From the IMG/VR virus record IMGVR_UViG_3300037635_000457, positions 1 to 33,692 of that record: 33,692 nucleotides of DNA; one strand, written 5' to 3'. The notes under the pieces are model-generated. The model ran no database searches, was not told the DNA's origin, and saw nothing but the letters and a program-made list of their open reading frames with translations. Numbering within the stretch: position 1 is the stretch's first letter; each line of letters begins with the position of its first letter. The position numbers were made by a program, and so were the translations under genes. Shown here piece after piece: positions 1 to 8,433 of this stretch. Source of the DNA: a virus.

Positions 1-62
1 AGAAAACTAGGTTAGGAGTCAGGTATAATGAACTCTTAGCATTTATAATTGCAGCAATATAG
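1..62 (+). CDS. 3' end of a tail-fibre gene (partial)
   Basis: An open frame runs from the first base (full codons from base 3) to a TAG at 60-62 and encodes KTRLGVRYNELLAFIIAAI. The pattern GVRYNELLAFII is typical of the last helix of phage tail-fibre C-termini. No start is present because the window begins inside the gene. The gene left open at 33389-33692 ends one base into a codon, so joining the window ends continues exactly into this frame. I infer it is the end of that fibre gene; the alternative is a different, truncated fibre. Confidence 0.5.
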   Translation, partial: KTRLGVRYNELLAFIIAAI

Positions 63-74
63 GAGAAATATAAC

Positions 75-431
75 ATGGCAAATACATACACTTGGGATTG
101 CAAAACAGTAGACGTTTATCCCACATACGAAGAACATACTGACACAGTATATAACGTACATTACAGACTAAACGCTGAGAGCAGCGAGACACATGAAGTA
201 GATGGAGTGCAAGTACCATATACTGCTAGTGTTTATGGCACACAATCATTATCACTAGAGGATATTGGTTCTGACTTTATACCTTTTGCAGACTTAACCA
301 ATGCAGTAGTTACTGGTTGGGTAGAAGGCATTATGGGTGAAGAGGAAGTAGCAAACTTAAAATCTGCTTTAGACTCTAAAATAGCTGAAGAGATTAACCC
401 AACTACTGAAACAAAAACCATAGGAGAGTAA
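75..431 (+). CDS. small tail-module protein, unknown function
   Basis: This 118-aa soluble protein opens with MANTYTWDCKTVDVYP and ends in an acidic helix. It has no signal peptide or membrane segment. Its N-terminus resembles a small family (DUF7936-like, from memory) that sits beside tail-fibre genes in marine phages. A good ribosome site (AGGAGA) precedes the ATG. It lies between the end of one fibre gene and the start of a second, so a role in tail or fibre assembly is likely. I recognise no catalytic motif and do not assign a function. Confidence 0.75.
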   Translation: MANTYTWDCKTVDVYPTYEEHTDTVYNVHYRLNAESSETHEVDGVQVPYTASVYGTQSLSLEDIGSDFIPFADLTNAVVTGWVEGIMGEEEVANLKSALDSKIAEEINPTTETKTIGE

Positions 432-432
432 T

Positions 433-540
433 ATGGAAGTCTTGATAGAGATAATTGTCATAACAGGCGTAATATTGTTTATAATATATAAAAAGAAACC
501 AGAATGGATTGAGTTAATAAAATCCAAATTTAAGAAGTAA
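433..540 (+). CDS. 35-aa single-pass membrane microprotein
   Basis: The ORF starts one base after the previous stop, with a Shine-Dalgarno (AGGAG) inside the 3' end of that gene, and stops just before the next fibre gene. The product has one hydrophobic segment (about residues 4-19, [16 protein letters not shown]) followed by a basic tail ending IKSKFKK, so N-out/C-in topology is likely. Its exact fit between two genes is the main support. The function is unknown; small holin-like or membrane-anchoring roles are possible. Confidence 0.6.
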   Translation: MEVLIEIIVITGVILFIIYKKKPEWIELIKSKFKK

Positions 541-545
541 GCATT

Positions 546-1433
546 ATGGCAGATACCTTTACTACCAATTTAAACCTAACCAAACCAGAAGTAGGAGCAT
601 CTACTAATACTTGGGGAGGTAAAATTAACACAGACCTAGATACTGTTGATGGTATCTTTGCAGACGCTGGTAACGGAACTAGTGTTGGTCTTAATGTTGG
701 TAGCGGTAAAACTTTAACAGTAGCAGGAACATTAACTTCTACTGGTACAGCATCTTTTACAACTATTGATATCAATGGTGGTGCTATAGATGGATCTCCA
801 ATAGGAGCTAACTCAGCTTCTACAGGTGCATTTACTACTTTATCAACAACTGGTTTAGCTACTTTAAACAGCGCAACAATAAGCGGTACATCTACATTAA
901 CCACAGTAGATATTAATGGCGGTGCAATAGATGGTACTGCTATCGGTGCTAATTCAGCATCAACTGTTGCAGCAACCACAGTAACAGCAACAACTGTAAC
1001 CGCTAGTGGTAATGTAAATACTACTGGTGGCGAGCTACAAATCGATGGTACTAACGTGCTAGAAAAGGTGTACCCAGTTGGATCTATTTATATCAATGCA
1101 ACCAGTTCAACCAATCCAGCAACATTGCTTGGCTTTGGTACATGGGTAGCTTTCGGAGCTGGTAAGGTTATAGTTGGTTTAGATTCTGGTGATACAGACT
1201 TTGACACAGCAGAAGAGACTGGCGGTGCAAAAACACATACACTTTCTATTAGTGAAATACCATCACATACACATTCATTAAGCACTAGTGACAATCCAGG
1301 TGGTACTGGAGCAATAGAGGTTGCTGGTGGTGCGCCAACATCAACACAAACTACACAAGCCACAGGTGGCGGTGGGGCGCATAATAACTTACAACCATAC
1401 ATAGTTGCATATATGTGGAAACGTACAGTATAG
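546..1433 (+). CDS. tail fibre / receptor-binding collar protein
   Basis: The 295-aa protein begins [18 protein letters not shown], a phage fibre N-terminus shared with the gene at 33389. The shaft is Thr/Ser/Gly-rich with two copies of a DINGGAIDG.xIGANSAST repeat (about residues 75-92 and 122-140). The C-terminal domain (about 174-295) starts [11 protein letters not shown], contains G.GTW, an SHTHS histidine pair and [14 protein letters not shown], and ends with Trp-Lys-Arg. This is the pattern of phage collar / gp12-type tips in which paired histidines bind metal in a trimer. It likely contacts the host surface. The fold is inferred from motifs. Confidence 0.8.
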   Translation: MADTFTTNLNLTKPEVGASTNTWGGKINTDLDTVDGIFADAGNGTSVGLNVGSGKTLTVAGTLTSTGTASFTTIDINGGAIDGSPIGANSASTGAFTTLSTTGLATLNSATISGTSTLTTVDINGGAIDGTAIGANSASTVAATTVTATTVTASGNVNTTGGELQIDGTNVLEKVYPVGSIYINATSSTNPATLLGFGTWVAFGAGKVIVGLDSGDTDFDTAEETGGAKTHTLSISEIPSHTHSLSTSDNPGGTGAIEVAGGAPTSTQTTQATGGGGAHNNLQPYIVAYMWKRTV

Positions 1434-1442
1434 GAGCTGACA

Positions 1443-2957
1443 ATGGCCCTATACCCAATTACACCACCCGCAGGAATAATCAAAAACGGTACTGACTACG
1501 CTAATAAAGGACGTTGGGTAGATGGTGATTTAGTACGTTTTGAAAACGGTTATCTAAAACCAATAGGTGGTTGGACAAATTTTAAAGATACTGCACTCAC
1601 AGGCACACCAATAGCTATGTATTCTTATAGAGCTAATAACGGTAATAAAGTATTAGTTGTTGGAACTAGAAGTAAAGTCTATGTTTTATATGACGATACA
1701 TGGACTGACATAACACCAGTAGGTTTTGTAGGCGATATAGTAAATTCATCAACTGGTTATGGTACATACGATTATGGTGAAGAAGATTACGGTGACGAAA
1801 GATCAACATCTACACTAGCACTTAAAGTAGATCATTTTTCATTTGATAACTGGGGTGAGCATTTAGTCTTCTGTTGTTCTAGTGACGGTAAAATTTATCA
1901 ATGGAGACCAGATGCAGGATCAGGTTCACCAGATACCATAGCTACACAAATCAGTAATTCTCCAATAGGCTGTCAAGCCATTATAGTTAGTAACGAAAGA
2001 CATTTAATAGCTATAGGATCTAATAGCGATCCAAGAAAAGTATCTTGGTCAGATAGAGAAGATAACACTAACTGGACATCTACTGCTAGAAATACAGCAG
2101 GTGACTTGCAAATACCAACAGGTGGTAGAGCTTTATATGCAGTTAAATGGCAAAACGATATTATTATATTTAGTGATATTGGTATTAATAGACTCTATTA
2201 TGTAGGCTCACCATTTGTATATGGTATACAAGATGCTGGTGTAAGCTGTAAAGCTATTAGCCCTAGAGCAATAGCATCATCTGGTAACTTTATATCATGG
2301 ATAGGTGAGAACTCATTCTTTACATTTGATGGTAGATTAAGAGAACTTAAATCAGACGTGCATGATTTTATCTTTGATAATATACAAATAAACAGTTCAG
2401 CTAATACTTTTGGCACACACAACATAGACTTTAATGAAGTTTGGTGGTTCTTTCCAGTTGGAGATATAGACCAACAAACACCAAACAAATATGTTATTTG
2501 GAATTACTTAGATAATGTATGGTCAATAGGATCAATGGACAGAACATGTTGGGTAGACCAAGGTGTATTTGACCATCCAATATCATGTGACTCTAGTGGA
2601 TTTGTTTATGAACACGATAAAAGATCACTATTTAATTCACCAGGCATAGGAACACAAGTACCATTTTGTGAAAGCGCACCTATAGAAATAGGTAATGGCG
2701 ATAGAGTAGTGCAAGTTAATCAGATTATTCCAGATGAAGAAGCAGCAACATTACCAGGCATAACAGTAGGATTTAAAGGTAGGTTTACACCGCTTGGCGC
2801 AGAAACAGATTTTGGTAACTTTACTTTTGATACAGATGGTTATACCGATGCAAGGTTTAGCGCAAGACAAGTATCTATGAAAGTGACAGGATCACTAACC
2901 CAAGATTTCCAAGTTGGCAAAATAAGAGTAGACGGTAAACCAAGGGGTAGAAGATGA
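1443..2957 (+). CDS. tail nozzle/hub-like beta-propeller protein
   Basis: The 504-aa protein consists of repeated beta-rich segments from start to end, for example WVDGDLVRFENGYLKPIGGW near residue 26 and further W/Y-G-rich blades. It has no signal peptide or membrane span. It resembles phage proteins annotated as P22 gp10-like packaged-DNA stabilisation or tail-hub proteins, which form a propeller ring under the portal. Its position between a fibre gene and internal virion proteins fits a tail nozzle or hub. The specific homology is from memory, so 'tail structural protein' is secure and 'nozzle' is inference. Confidence 0.65.
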   Translation: MALYPITPPAGIIKNGTDYANKGRWVDGDLVRFENGYLKPIGGWTNFKDTALTGTPIAMYSYRANNGNKVLVVGTRSKVYVLYDDTWTDITPVGFVGDIVNSSTGYGTYDYGEEDYGDERSTSTLALKVDHFSFDNWGEHLVFCCSSDGKIYQWRPDAGSGSPDTIATQISNSPIGCQAIIVSNERHLIAIGSNSDPRKVSWSDREDNTNWTSTARNTAGDLQIPTGGRALYAVKWQNDIIIFSDIGINRLYYVGSPFVYGIQDAGVSCKAISPRAIASSGNFISWIGENSFFTFDGRLRELKSDVHDFIFDNIQINSSANTFGTHNIDFNEVWWFFPVGDIDQQTPNKYVIWNYLDNVWSIGSMDRTCWVDQGVFDHPISCDSSGFVYEHDKRSLFNSPGIGTQVPFCESAPIEIGNGDRVVQVNQIIPDEEAATLPGITVGFKGRFTPLGAETDFGNFTFDTDGYTDARFSARQVSMKVTGSLTQDFQVGKIRVDGKPRGRR

Positions 2958-3319
2958 TATCTCCAGAAAGCAAAAGCCAGTACATACAACAGGTTACTAA
3001 TGCTAAATTAGATGTTGGTACTACTGGCTCATTACAAACAATATACACAGCACCAAGCGGTACTGACTTTGACTTTGCTGTTATTGAGTCTATTTTAATA
3101 GGTGATGATGGCAACCAACAAACTAATATAGATTTAGCAGTAGTATCTGGTGCAACAACCCATTATTTATTTAAAGAACACAACATAACAGCACATGCAA
3201 CAGATGAAATGCTGACAAGAGACTTAGTTTTAACTGCTGGTGAAATATTAAAAATAGAAGTTAACCATGCAAACATTAATGTATTTGTTAGTCTAGTAGA
3301 GTATGCAAAAGGCGATTAA
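2954..3319 (+). CDS. tail-module protein, beta-sandwich-like
   Basis: This 121-aa protein overlaps the previous gene by four bases (ATGA), so translation is probably coupled. The sequence is mostly short beta strands (LQTIYTAPSGTDFDFAVIES, then a C-terminal LKIEVNHANINVFVSLVEY), typical of a small beta-sandwich such as a decoration or tail accessory protein. There is no signal peptide and there are no cysteines. The family is common in marine podovirus structural modules, but I cannot name it. Placement suggests a virion or assembly role. Confidence 0.7.
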   Translation: MISPESKSQYIQQVTNAKLDVGTTGSLQTIYTAPSGTDFDFAVIESILIGDDGNQQTNIDLAVVSGATTHYLFKEHNITAHATDEMLTRDLVLTAGEILKIEVNHANINVFVSLVEYAKGD

Positions 3320-3680
3320 AGAAAGCTGGCAAGAGGAATGGATAAGAACTAAACCTCTTATAGCAAAAGCGGTTAAACATCAAGATGCCTATACAATTGA
3401 TGACATAGAAGATAAAATAAGAGAAGGAATATTCCTACTTTGGGCTAGTAAAAACGCAGCCTTTGTAACAGAGTTTGTAGTATTTCCACAGCACACCGCA
3501 ATGAATTTACTTTTTTGTGGTGGTGACTATAAAGAATTAGAGGCAATGTTGCCACACATAGAAGAGTATGCAAAGCAATGTGGAGTCAAAAGGCTCTACG
3601 GTGGTGGCAGAAAAGGATGGACAAGAAAGCTTAAACATCTTGGATTTGTAACAGAACATTTAATTAGAAAAGATTTATGA
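3303..3680 (+). CDS. phage protein with GNAT-like C-terminal pattern
   Basis: The 125-aa protein starts within the last 17 bases of its upstream neighbour and overlaps the next gene by four. The C-terminal half, with EYAKQCGVKRLYGGGRKGW followed by LKHLGF, resembles the end of an acetyltransferase (GNAT) fold seen in small phage proteins next to internal virion genes. The acetyl-CoA-binding Q/RxxGxG/A motif is not visible, so enzymatic activity is doubtful. It sits just before the internal-core genes, so an assembly role is plausible. Confidence 0.65.
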   Translation: MQKAIKESWQEEWIRTKPLIAKAVKHQDAYTIDDIEDKIREGIFLLWASKNAAFVTEFVVFPQHTAMNLLFCGGDYKELEAMLPHIEEYAKQCGVKRLYGGGRKGWTRKLKHLGFVTEHLIRKDL

Positions 3681-4678
3681 GTAAAGGAAAAACCAAAACA
3701 ACTTCGCAAGCCACAATGCCAGATTGGCAGATGGACTTATTTAAAGACTATTATCAACAAGCCAAAGAAGCAGCTGATATACCATTCCAAGGTTATACTG
3801 GTGATAGAATAGCTGGGTTATCTCCAGAAGAGATGCAGATGGGTGCAGGCATACAAGACCTGTACGGCAGTGCATTTGGTGGACTTGATCCTACTGGACT
3901 GCTACAACAATTAGCCAGTCAACAAGCGCCACAGTTAAGTGATGTGCCTTCTTTATTAGATGTAGATATTGGTGCATATCAATCACCTTATGAACAACGA
4001 GTCATAGATCTAACAGAGCAAGACTTTGCTAGACGTAGAGATTTACAACAACAGCAAGCAGAAGATGTAGCAATGCGTGCGGGCGCGTTTGGTGGTTCAA
4101 GAGGAACTATATACGAGCAAGAAGCATTGAGACCTTTACAAGAACAAGAAGCTAGAACAGTTGCAGGTTTACGACAGTCAGGATTTGAGCAAGCACAAAG
4201 AGCTGCTGAGTCTGACATAGCAAGACAACAACAGATGGCTATGCTTGCACCAGAATTAGAACTCAGAGGCAGACAACAACAAGCTGGTTTACTAAGTGGT
4301 TTATTAGGCGGACAACAACAAGCACTAGGATTACTTGGTGGCTACGGTGGTTTGGCTAGAGGACTAGAGCAACAAGGTAGAGACTTTGACTTTAGCGAGT
4401 TTATGAGACAACAACAATACCCAGCATATCAATTAGGATTGCTAGGACAAGGACTTGGAATGATGCCAAAACTTATGGGCCAAAGCGGAACTACTGAAAA
4501 ATTTGCGTCACCTTTAAGTGTTGGCGGCGACATATTGGGATTAGCAGCTGGAATGGCTACAGGTGGTATGTTTGGCCCACTATCAGTAGGAGGACTTGGC
4601 GGAGCTTCAAACATAGCCTCGCAGATTAACATGCCTTCATTTTTACCAGGCGCAGGAACAGGATTACCAGGGATTTAA
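3677..4678 (+). CDS. internal virion / DNA-ejection protein (Gln-rich)
   Basis: The 333-aa protein has a long amphipathic, Gln- and Arg-rich central region (about residues 95-215; DLTEQDFARRRDLQQQQAED and similar). Glycine/leucine-rich hydrophobic stretches follow near residues 205-225 and at the C-terminus. This composition is typical of small podovirus internal or ejection proteins (T7 gp14-like class) that leave the capsid and insert into the host envelope. It is the first of three consecutive genes of this type. The assignment rests on composition and position. Confidence 0.7.
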   Translation: MSKGKTKTTSQATMPDWQMDLFKDYYQQAKEAADIPFQGYTGDRIAGLSPEEMQMGAGIQDLYGSAFGGLDPTGLLQQLASQQAPQLSDVPSLLDVDIGAYQSPYEQRVIDLTEQDFARRRDLQQQQAEDVAMRAGAFGGSRGTIYEQEALRPLQEQEARTVAGLRQSGFEQAQRAAESDIARQQQMAMLAPELELRGRQQQAGLLSGLLGGQQQALGLLGGYGGLARGLEQQGRDFDFSEFMRQQQYPAYQLGLLGQGLGMMPKLMGQSGTTEKFASPLSVGGDILGLAAGMATGGMFGPLSVGGLGGASNIASQINMPSFLPGAGTGLPGI

Positions 4679-4680
4679 TT

Positions 4681-5721
4681 ATGGGATTTGGAAAACCTAA
4701 AACACCTCTAACACCAGAGGAGCAAGTTGAAAGAAATAGAAGGCGTGCTATAGGATTATCTGTAGCAGCAGAGGCTTTTAAACAAGGAGATCCAGTTGGT
4801 AGGGCTATAGGTTTACAACAACAGTTTGAACAGCAAGAAGCACAAGCAGAGCAAGACAGATTGATGCAACAATTTGCCCAAGATCCAAGATATGCTGACC
4901 AAATAAAATTAATACAAGCTGGTTTAGATCCTAGAATGTTTACGCCTAAAACAACTAAAGGGCCAGCATCTTATGAAGAATATATAAGAACAGACTCAAC
5001 GCCCACAGAAGCAGAATATCTTGCATTCTTACGTGATAAAGAAAAAGCCAAAGCTACTGTAATTCAGATGGGAAAAGGAGAAGAAGAATATATAAAATCA
5101 TTAGCAAGACTTGGCGAATCAGATATAAAAACATCAAGAGAAATTGCAACAACAAGCAGAGAATTGTTACCAAGATTACAATCTGCACAAATATTATTAC
5201 AAAACCCAAATTTTGAGACTGGCCCAATAGCTAATGTGTCTTTACCATTAAGAAGGTTGTTTAATGATATCACTGGCCAAGATCAAACAGAAGTAAGTGG
5301 ACAAGAATTATTCCAGGCTCTTGCAAACTATACAGTTCCAAGAATGAGGCCGCCAGGTTCTGGTGCTACTTCTGATTTTGAAGCCAATTTATTTGCCTCA
5401 TCCACCATTCAACTTGGTAATACTAAAGAAGGAAACGAGCTTACACTTGCAACCATGATTCAACAAGCGGAAAGAGAACAAGAACTGTTAAGACTTAAAG
5501 AAAAGTATTTTAGAGAAAATAAAGGCGATACAGTTGGTTTTAATGATTACTTATTTAAAAATAATTTAGTACCCCCACTCTATCAACAGATAAACTTAAA
5601 TAAACAGGATATTGGCGATCTATATGATTCTGGTCAGATAAAAAATGGTGAGGCTTATGTGGACATGACTGATCCAGTGAATCCAAGATTAACTATATTT
5701 AGACTTTCAGATTTTGAATAA
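4681..5721 (+). CDS. internal virion protein candidate
   Basis: The 346-aa protein starts two bases after the previous stop. It opens with a basic segment (TPEEQVERNRRRAIGL), then an EQ-rich helix (QQQFEQQEAQAEQDRLMQQF), a central helical domain and a C-terminal alpha/beta segment. There is no signal peptide or membrane span. The high helical content and its position between two other ejection-type proteins suggest a second internal core component. No enzymatic motif is visible. Its stop overlaps the next start (TAATG). Confidence 0.65.
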   Translation: MGFGKPKTPLTPEEQVERNRRRAIGLSVAAEAFKQGDPVGRAIGLQQQFEQQEAQAEQDRLMQQFAQDPRYADQIKLIQAGLDPRMFTPKTTKGPASYEEYIRTDSTPTEAEYLAFLRDKEKAKATVIQMGKGEEEYIKSLARLGESDIKTSREIATTSRELLPRLQSAQILLQNPNFETGPIANVSLPLRRLFNDITGQDQTEVSGQELFQALANYTVPRMRPPGSGATSDFEANLFASSTIQLGNTKEGNELTLATMIQQAEREQELLRLKEKYFRENKGDTVGFNDYLFKNNLVPPLYQQINLNKQDIGDLYDSGQIKNGEAYVDMTDPVNPRLTIFRLSDFE

Positions 5722-7217
5722 TGGCAAAATATAAAGATAGAAAATACGTACCAAACAAATCAATACAAAAACAAGCCGAAGTTGGTGGTTTTAGAGATAT
5801 CGTTAGATCTGCCATCGGTCAAGGGCTTGCTTTTGGTTTTGGTGATGAGGTTGAAGCTTTTGCTAGATCTTTGGCTAGTAATAAAGATTATGAAACTTTG
5901 GTTAAAGAAATTAGACAAGACATACAAACATTTAAAGAAGAACAACCAGCGTTAGCTTACGGATCTGAAATAGGTGGAGGTCTTCTTACTGGCGGTCTTG
6001 GTTTGGCTAAAACAGCTTTAGGAACTGGTTTGAAAAGTGGCGGATTAGGATTAGCTTATGGTACAGGAATGGCTGAAGGGGATGTTGGAGAAAGATTGAA
6101 ATCTGGTGCTGCGAGTGGGGCTGCATCTGCTGTTTTAGGCCCAGTATCACAAAGGCTTTTACCCACTAAAACAAAAGAAGCCAAAGAGCTAATGGAAGAG
6201 GGAGTTGAATTGACTCCTGGTCAAGCTCTTGGAGGTCCAATGGCAAGAGGATTAAAAAGGTTTGAAGAAACAGCAACCTCAATACCTTTAATTGGAACAA
6301 GCGAAGCTCTAAAAAGAGGTAAAGAAACATTTAATATAGCTGTTTATAACAGAGCTTTAGATAAAATCGGTTATCAAATGCCTAAAGATATTAAACTAGA
6401 AGACGCTCCAAAGGTTTTTGAAAGAACTGTTTTAGATAGATTGGAGCAAACGGTTAGAGGATTAAAAGTAAAAAACATTGCTGAATTACAACAACAAATA
6501 AATGAGGTATTAATTGATAGCCCCTTAACAAAAGCAGAAATAAAAAACATAAATTCAAAATTAAATAAAATGATTTTTGAAAAAAGTAAAAGAAAAACTG
6601 TAACAGGTCAATTGACTGGTAAAGATTTACAAAAAGCAGATTCGTATTTAAACAGACAAGCAAGGAATTACTCAACAAGTACAGACGCAGCGCAAAGAGA
6701 AATGGGTGAGGTTTATTCTGATATATATAATGTTTTTTCAGATCATTTAATAAAAAATAATCCACAAACTGTTGTGAAAAATTACAAAAACGCTAAAAAT
6801 GCTTATGGTGATTTGCTAACAATATCAAAAGCAGCAACAGCATCCTCCAAAGACACTACATTTACGCCAACTCAGCTTTTAAGACAATCTAGGGCGTTAG
6901 ATCCAACATCGGCGAAAAGAAGAACCTTTACAGGGGAAGGAAGACTGCAAGATATAGGAAGGCTTGGAGAGGGTATAGTTGGCAGAGAAATACCAGAATC
7001 AGGAACAATACCAAGATTTATAACAGCAGGAGGAGCCTTGACTGGATTTTCCTCAATAGATCCTATAGCCGCTGCAATTTCTTCTATGACGTTAGGATCA
7101 TATCAAAGCCCATTATCACAAAGAGCGTTGCTAGAATCTTTAAATATTGGATCACAGGCAGCACAAAGAACCACGCCCTTAATAACCTCCGAGCTTTTAA
7201 GCCCCCCAATAGAATAA
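5721..7217 (+). CDS. large internal virion / DNA-injection protein
   Basis: The 498-aa protein begins with a basic stretch, then an Ala/Gly-rich hydrophobic region (about residues 88-140; GGGLLTGGLGLAKTAL and AASGAASAVLG) able to associate with membranes. The motif ELTPGQALGGPMARGLKRFE followed by ATSIPLIG is one I know from phage internal or injection proteins in many podoviruses. The rest is helical and Lys-rich. It is the last gene of the structural run. No lytic transglycosylase motif is seen, so this is not an obvious murein-cutting core protein. Confidence 0.7.
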   Translation: MAKYKDRKYVPNKSIQKQAEVGGFRDIVRSAIGQGLAFGFGDEVEAFARSLASNKDYETLVKEIRQDIQTFKEEQPALAYGSEIGGGLLTGGLGLAKTALGTGLKSGGLGLAYGTGMAEGDVGERLKSGAASGAASAVLGPVSQRLLPTKTKEAKELMEEGVELTPGQALGGPMARGLKRFEETATSIPLIGTSEALKRGKETFNIAVYNRALDKIGYQMPKDIKLEDAPKVFERTVLDRLEQTVRGLKVKNIAELQQQINEVLIDSPLTKAEIKNINSKLNKMIFEKSKRKTVTGQLTGKDLQKADSYLNRQARNYSTSTDAAQREMGEVYSDIYNVFSDHLIKNNPQTVVKNYKNAKNAYGDLLTISKAATASSKDTTFTPTQLLRQSRALDPTSAKRRTFTGEGRLQDIGRLGEGIVGREIPESGTIPRFITAGGALTGFSSIDPIAAAISSMTLGSYQSPLSQRALLESLNIGSQAAQRTTPLITSELLSPPIE

Positions 7218-7221
7218 CCTC

Positions 7222-7635
7222 ATGTCCCGCCAATCAGAAAGAGTTGGCCGATCTGGAGAATATTTAGTAGCCTCGGTGCTTTCTACCCTTTCTGATACTG
7301 TTACTGTTATGCCACATGGTTCTAAAGCCGACATCATCTTTGAGGTTGGCCACACTCTTTATAAGTGCCAGGTCAAAACACAAAAGCAAATAGAGAAAGC
7401 TAGAAGGAGTTGGAGGTTTGATCTTAGATGTGGATCTCATTCTAAGACTAGGTTTTATGATAAAGGTGATATAGATGTATATGCTTTGGTTGCGTTAAAC
7501 TGTCAAAAAGTGATGTTTTTCTTTCCAGATGGTAGCAAGCAAGTAACTGTTCAAGACAAAGATATCCAAGCGATTGACTCGCTGAAAAATGTAGAAAACT
7601 TATTTAAAGAGCTTCAATGTCAACAGACACAGTAG
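7222..7635 (+). CDS. PD-(D/E)XK nuclease, group-I-intron endonuclease-like
   Basis: The 137-aa protein has the compact nuclease arrangement: GE at residues 12-13, ADIIF with Asp37, then CQVKTQ with Gln50 and Lys52. That E-D-QxK order is the signature of the PDDEXK_5 family, which includes I-SspI-type homing enzymes and Holliday-junction-resolvase-like nucleases. A likely role is cleavage of branched or specific DNA during replication or packaging; homing activity is possible but unsupported by any nearby intron. It closes the forward structural run and overlaps the convergent gene by 32 bases. Confidence 0.65.
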   Translation: MSRQSERVGRSGEYLVASVLSTLSDTVTVMPHGSKADIIFEVGHTLYKCQVKTQKQIEKARRSWRFDLRCGSHSKTRFYDKGDIDVYALVALNCQKVMFFFPDGSKQVTVQDKDIQAIDSLKNVENLFKELQCQQTQ

Positions 7636-7819
7636 GATCTTTATAATGTGTTACAGAGTTCATACCTAAAGATATTAGATACTCAGCCACATCATGTGGT
7701 TCTTTCTGTTCAGCCTGGCAAAAATCTATAAATTTTTTTGCAAGGTATTTGTTTATATAGATAGGTTTTCTACCGTTTCTTTCTTCATATATTGGATCAT
7801 TAAATTCATCAAAATTCAT
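7604..7819 (-). CDS. small protein, possibly ribbon-helix-helix
   Basis: A 71-aa protein with a good ribosome site (GAGAAG) on the minus strand. The middle reads RKPIYINKYLAKKFIDFC then a second helix, an arrangement (strand, helix, helix) compatible with a ribbon-helix-helix DNA-binding fold. It is the second gene of a two-gene minus operon behind the DUF3310 gene, and its end overlaps the nuclease gene. A regulator of the adjacent divergent early promoter is plausible but inferred. Confidence 0.55.
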   Translation of the reverse strand: MNFDEFNDPIYEERNGRKPIYINKYLAKKFIDFCQAEQKEPHDVAEYLISLGMNSVTHYKDPTVSVDIEAL

Positions 7820-7826
7820 AATCTTC

Positions 7827-8144
7827 TCAGTTATTTATTGTTACCTCTACAGAGTAAGCCCCAATATTATTACCCTCATTATCTACTCCGTAGACCATTT
7901 CCAACTCAAGATCAACAAAGTGTTTTGCTTTTAGCAAATCTTTTATTCTATCTTTTCTGTCGCCTTTGCTTCTAGTTATATACTTCAAGCAACTGCCTAA
8001 GTTATAGGATAGCTTGTTTGCATAAATATAATCAATTGGTTGTATTCTTAGTTTGTTATAATGTTCGCCACCTACCTGGTTATTGGTTGCAAGTCTATCT
8101 ATAGATTGATCCCATTCTTCTGGTGTTATTTTGTCTATACTCAT
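7827..8144 (-). CDS. DUF3310 protein
   Basis: The 105-aa protein contains the DUF3310 core: VGGEHYNKLRIQPIDYI (from about residue 24), then LGSCLKYITR and DRIKDLLKAKHFVDLELE. The family is very common in phage early regions and is sometimes labelled nucleotide kinase, but its biochemistry is not established to my knowledge. It is divergent from the early block, sharing an 85-bp intergenic region, and is followed by the small possible RHH gene. The family call is firm; the function is open. Confidence 0.85.
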   Translation of the reverse strand: MSIDKITPEEWDQSIDRLATNNQVGGEHYNKLRIQPIDYIYANKLSYNLGSCLKYITRSKGDRKDRIKDLLKAKHFVDLELEMVYGVDNEGNNIGAYSVEVTINN

Positions 8145-8170
8145 AATATTTCCTTTTTTATATTTTATAC

Positions 8171-8199
8171 TTGTTTCTTCGTAGAAGAGAGTATATCAT
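8171..8199 (+). promoter_or_regulatory. sigma70-like early promoter with internal palindrome
   Basis: TTGTTT (8171-8176), a 17-base spacer and TATCAT (8194-8199) form a recognisable promoter 30 bases upstream of the first early gene. The spacer contains a perfect inverted repeat, TCTTC-GTA-GAAGA (8176-8188), suited to bind a dimeric repressor between -35 and -10. The site lies in the divergent region between DUF3310 (-) and the HTH gene (+). Confidence 0.55.
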
Positions 8200-8229
8200 A
8201 ATGCAACTGAACACAAAAAGGAATAAAAA

Positions 8230-8433
8230 ATGAGTAATAGTGAAAAAAAGTTTATTGATACCAAGCAACTAGCTAAACGCTGGATGCGGTCTCCAAGGAC
8301 TATTGAGAACTGGAGAAACAAAAAAATGGGACCAAACTATCTAAAACTAGCTGGTAAAGTTGTTTACGATATGGAGGAGATTCTAAAGGAAGAAGAGAAA
8401 GCAAAGGTATCAAATGAAGCACGCTTTACTTAG
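8230..8433 (+). CDS. excisionase/AlpA-like helix-turn-helix protein
   Basis: The 67-aa protein has the layout of the MerR-like HTH_17 family: DTKQLAKRWMRSPRTIENW (helix-turn-helix, about residues 10-29) followed by a small beta wing (GPNYLKLAGKVVYD) and a charged helix. Such proteins act as phage transcription regulators or recombination directionality factors. No integrase is present, so a regulatory role is more likely. It is first in the early operon and has a palindromic candidate operator in its own promoter. Confidence 0.75.
   Translation: MSNSEKKFIDTKQLAKRWMRSPRTIENWRNKKMGPNYLKLAGKVVYDMEEILKEEEKAKVSNEARFT

Noticed and set aside
7222-7635. Homing endonuclease of an intron or intein
   Set aside because: The fold resembles group-I-intron enzymes, but no split gene or intron structure is visible beside it, so only nuclease is claimed.
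7694-7975. 93-aa plus-strand ORF
   Set aside because: Antisense to the DUF3310 and possible RHH genes; composition (Phe/Leu/Tyr-rich, no motif) is that of a shadow frame.
8230-8433. Excisionase as evidence for lysogeny
   Set aside because: No integrase, attachment-site duplication or clear lysogeny repressor is seen; a regulatory HTH role is sufficient.
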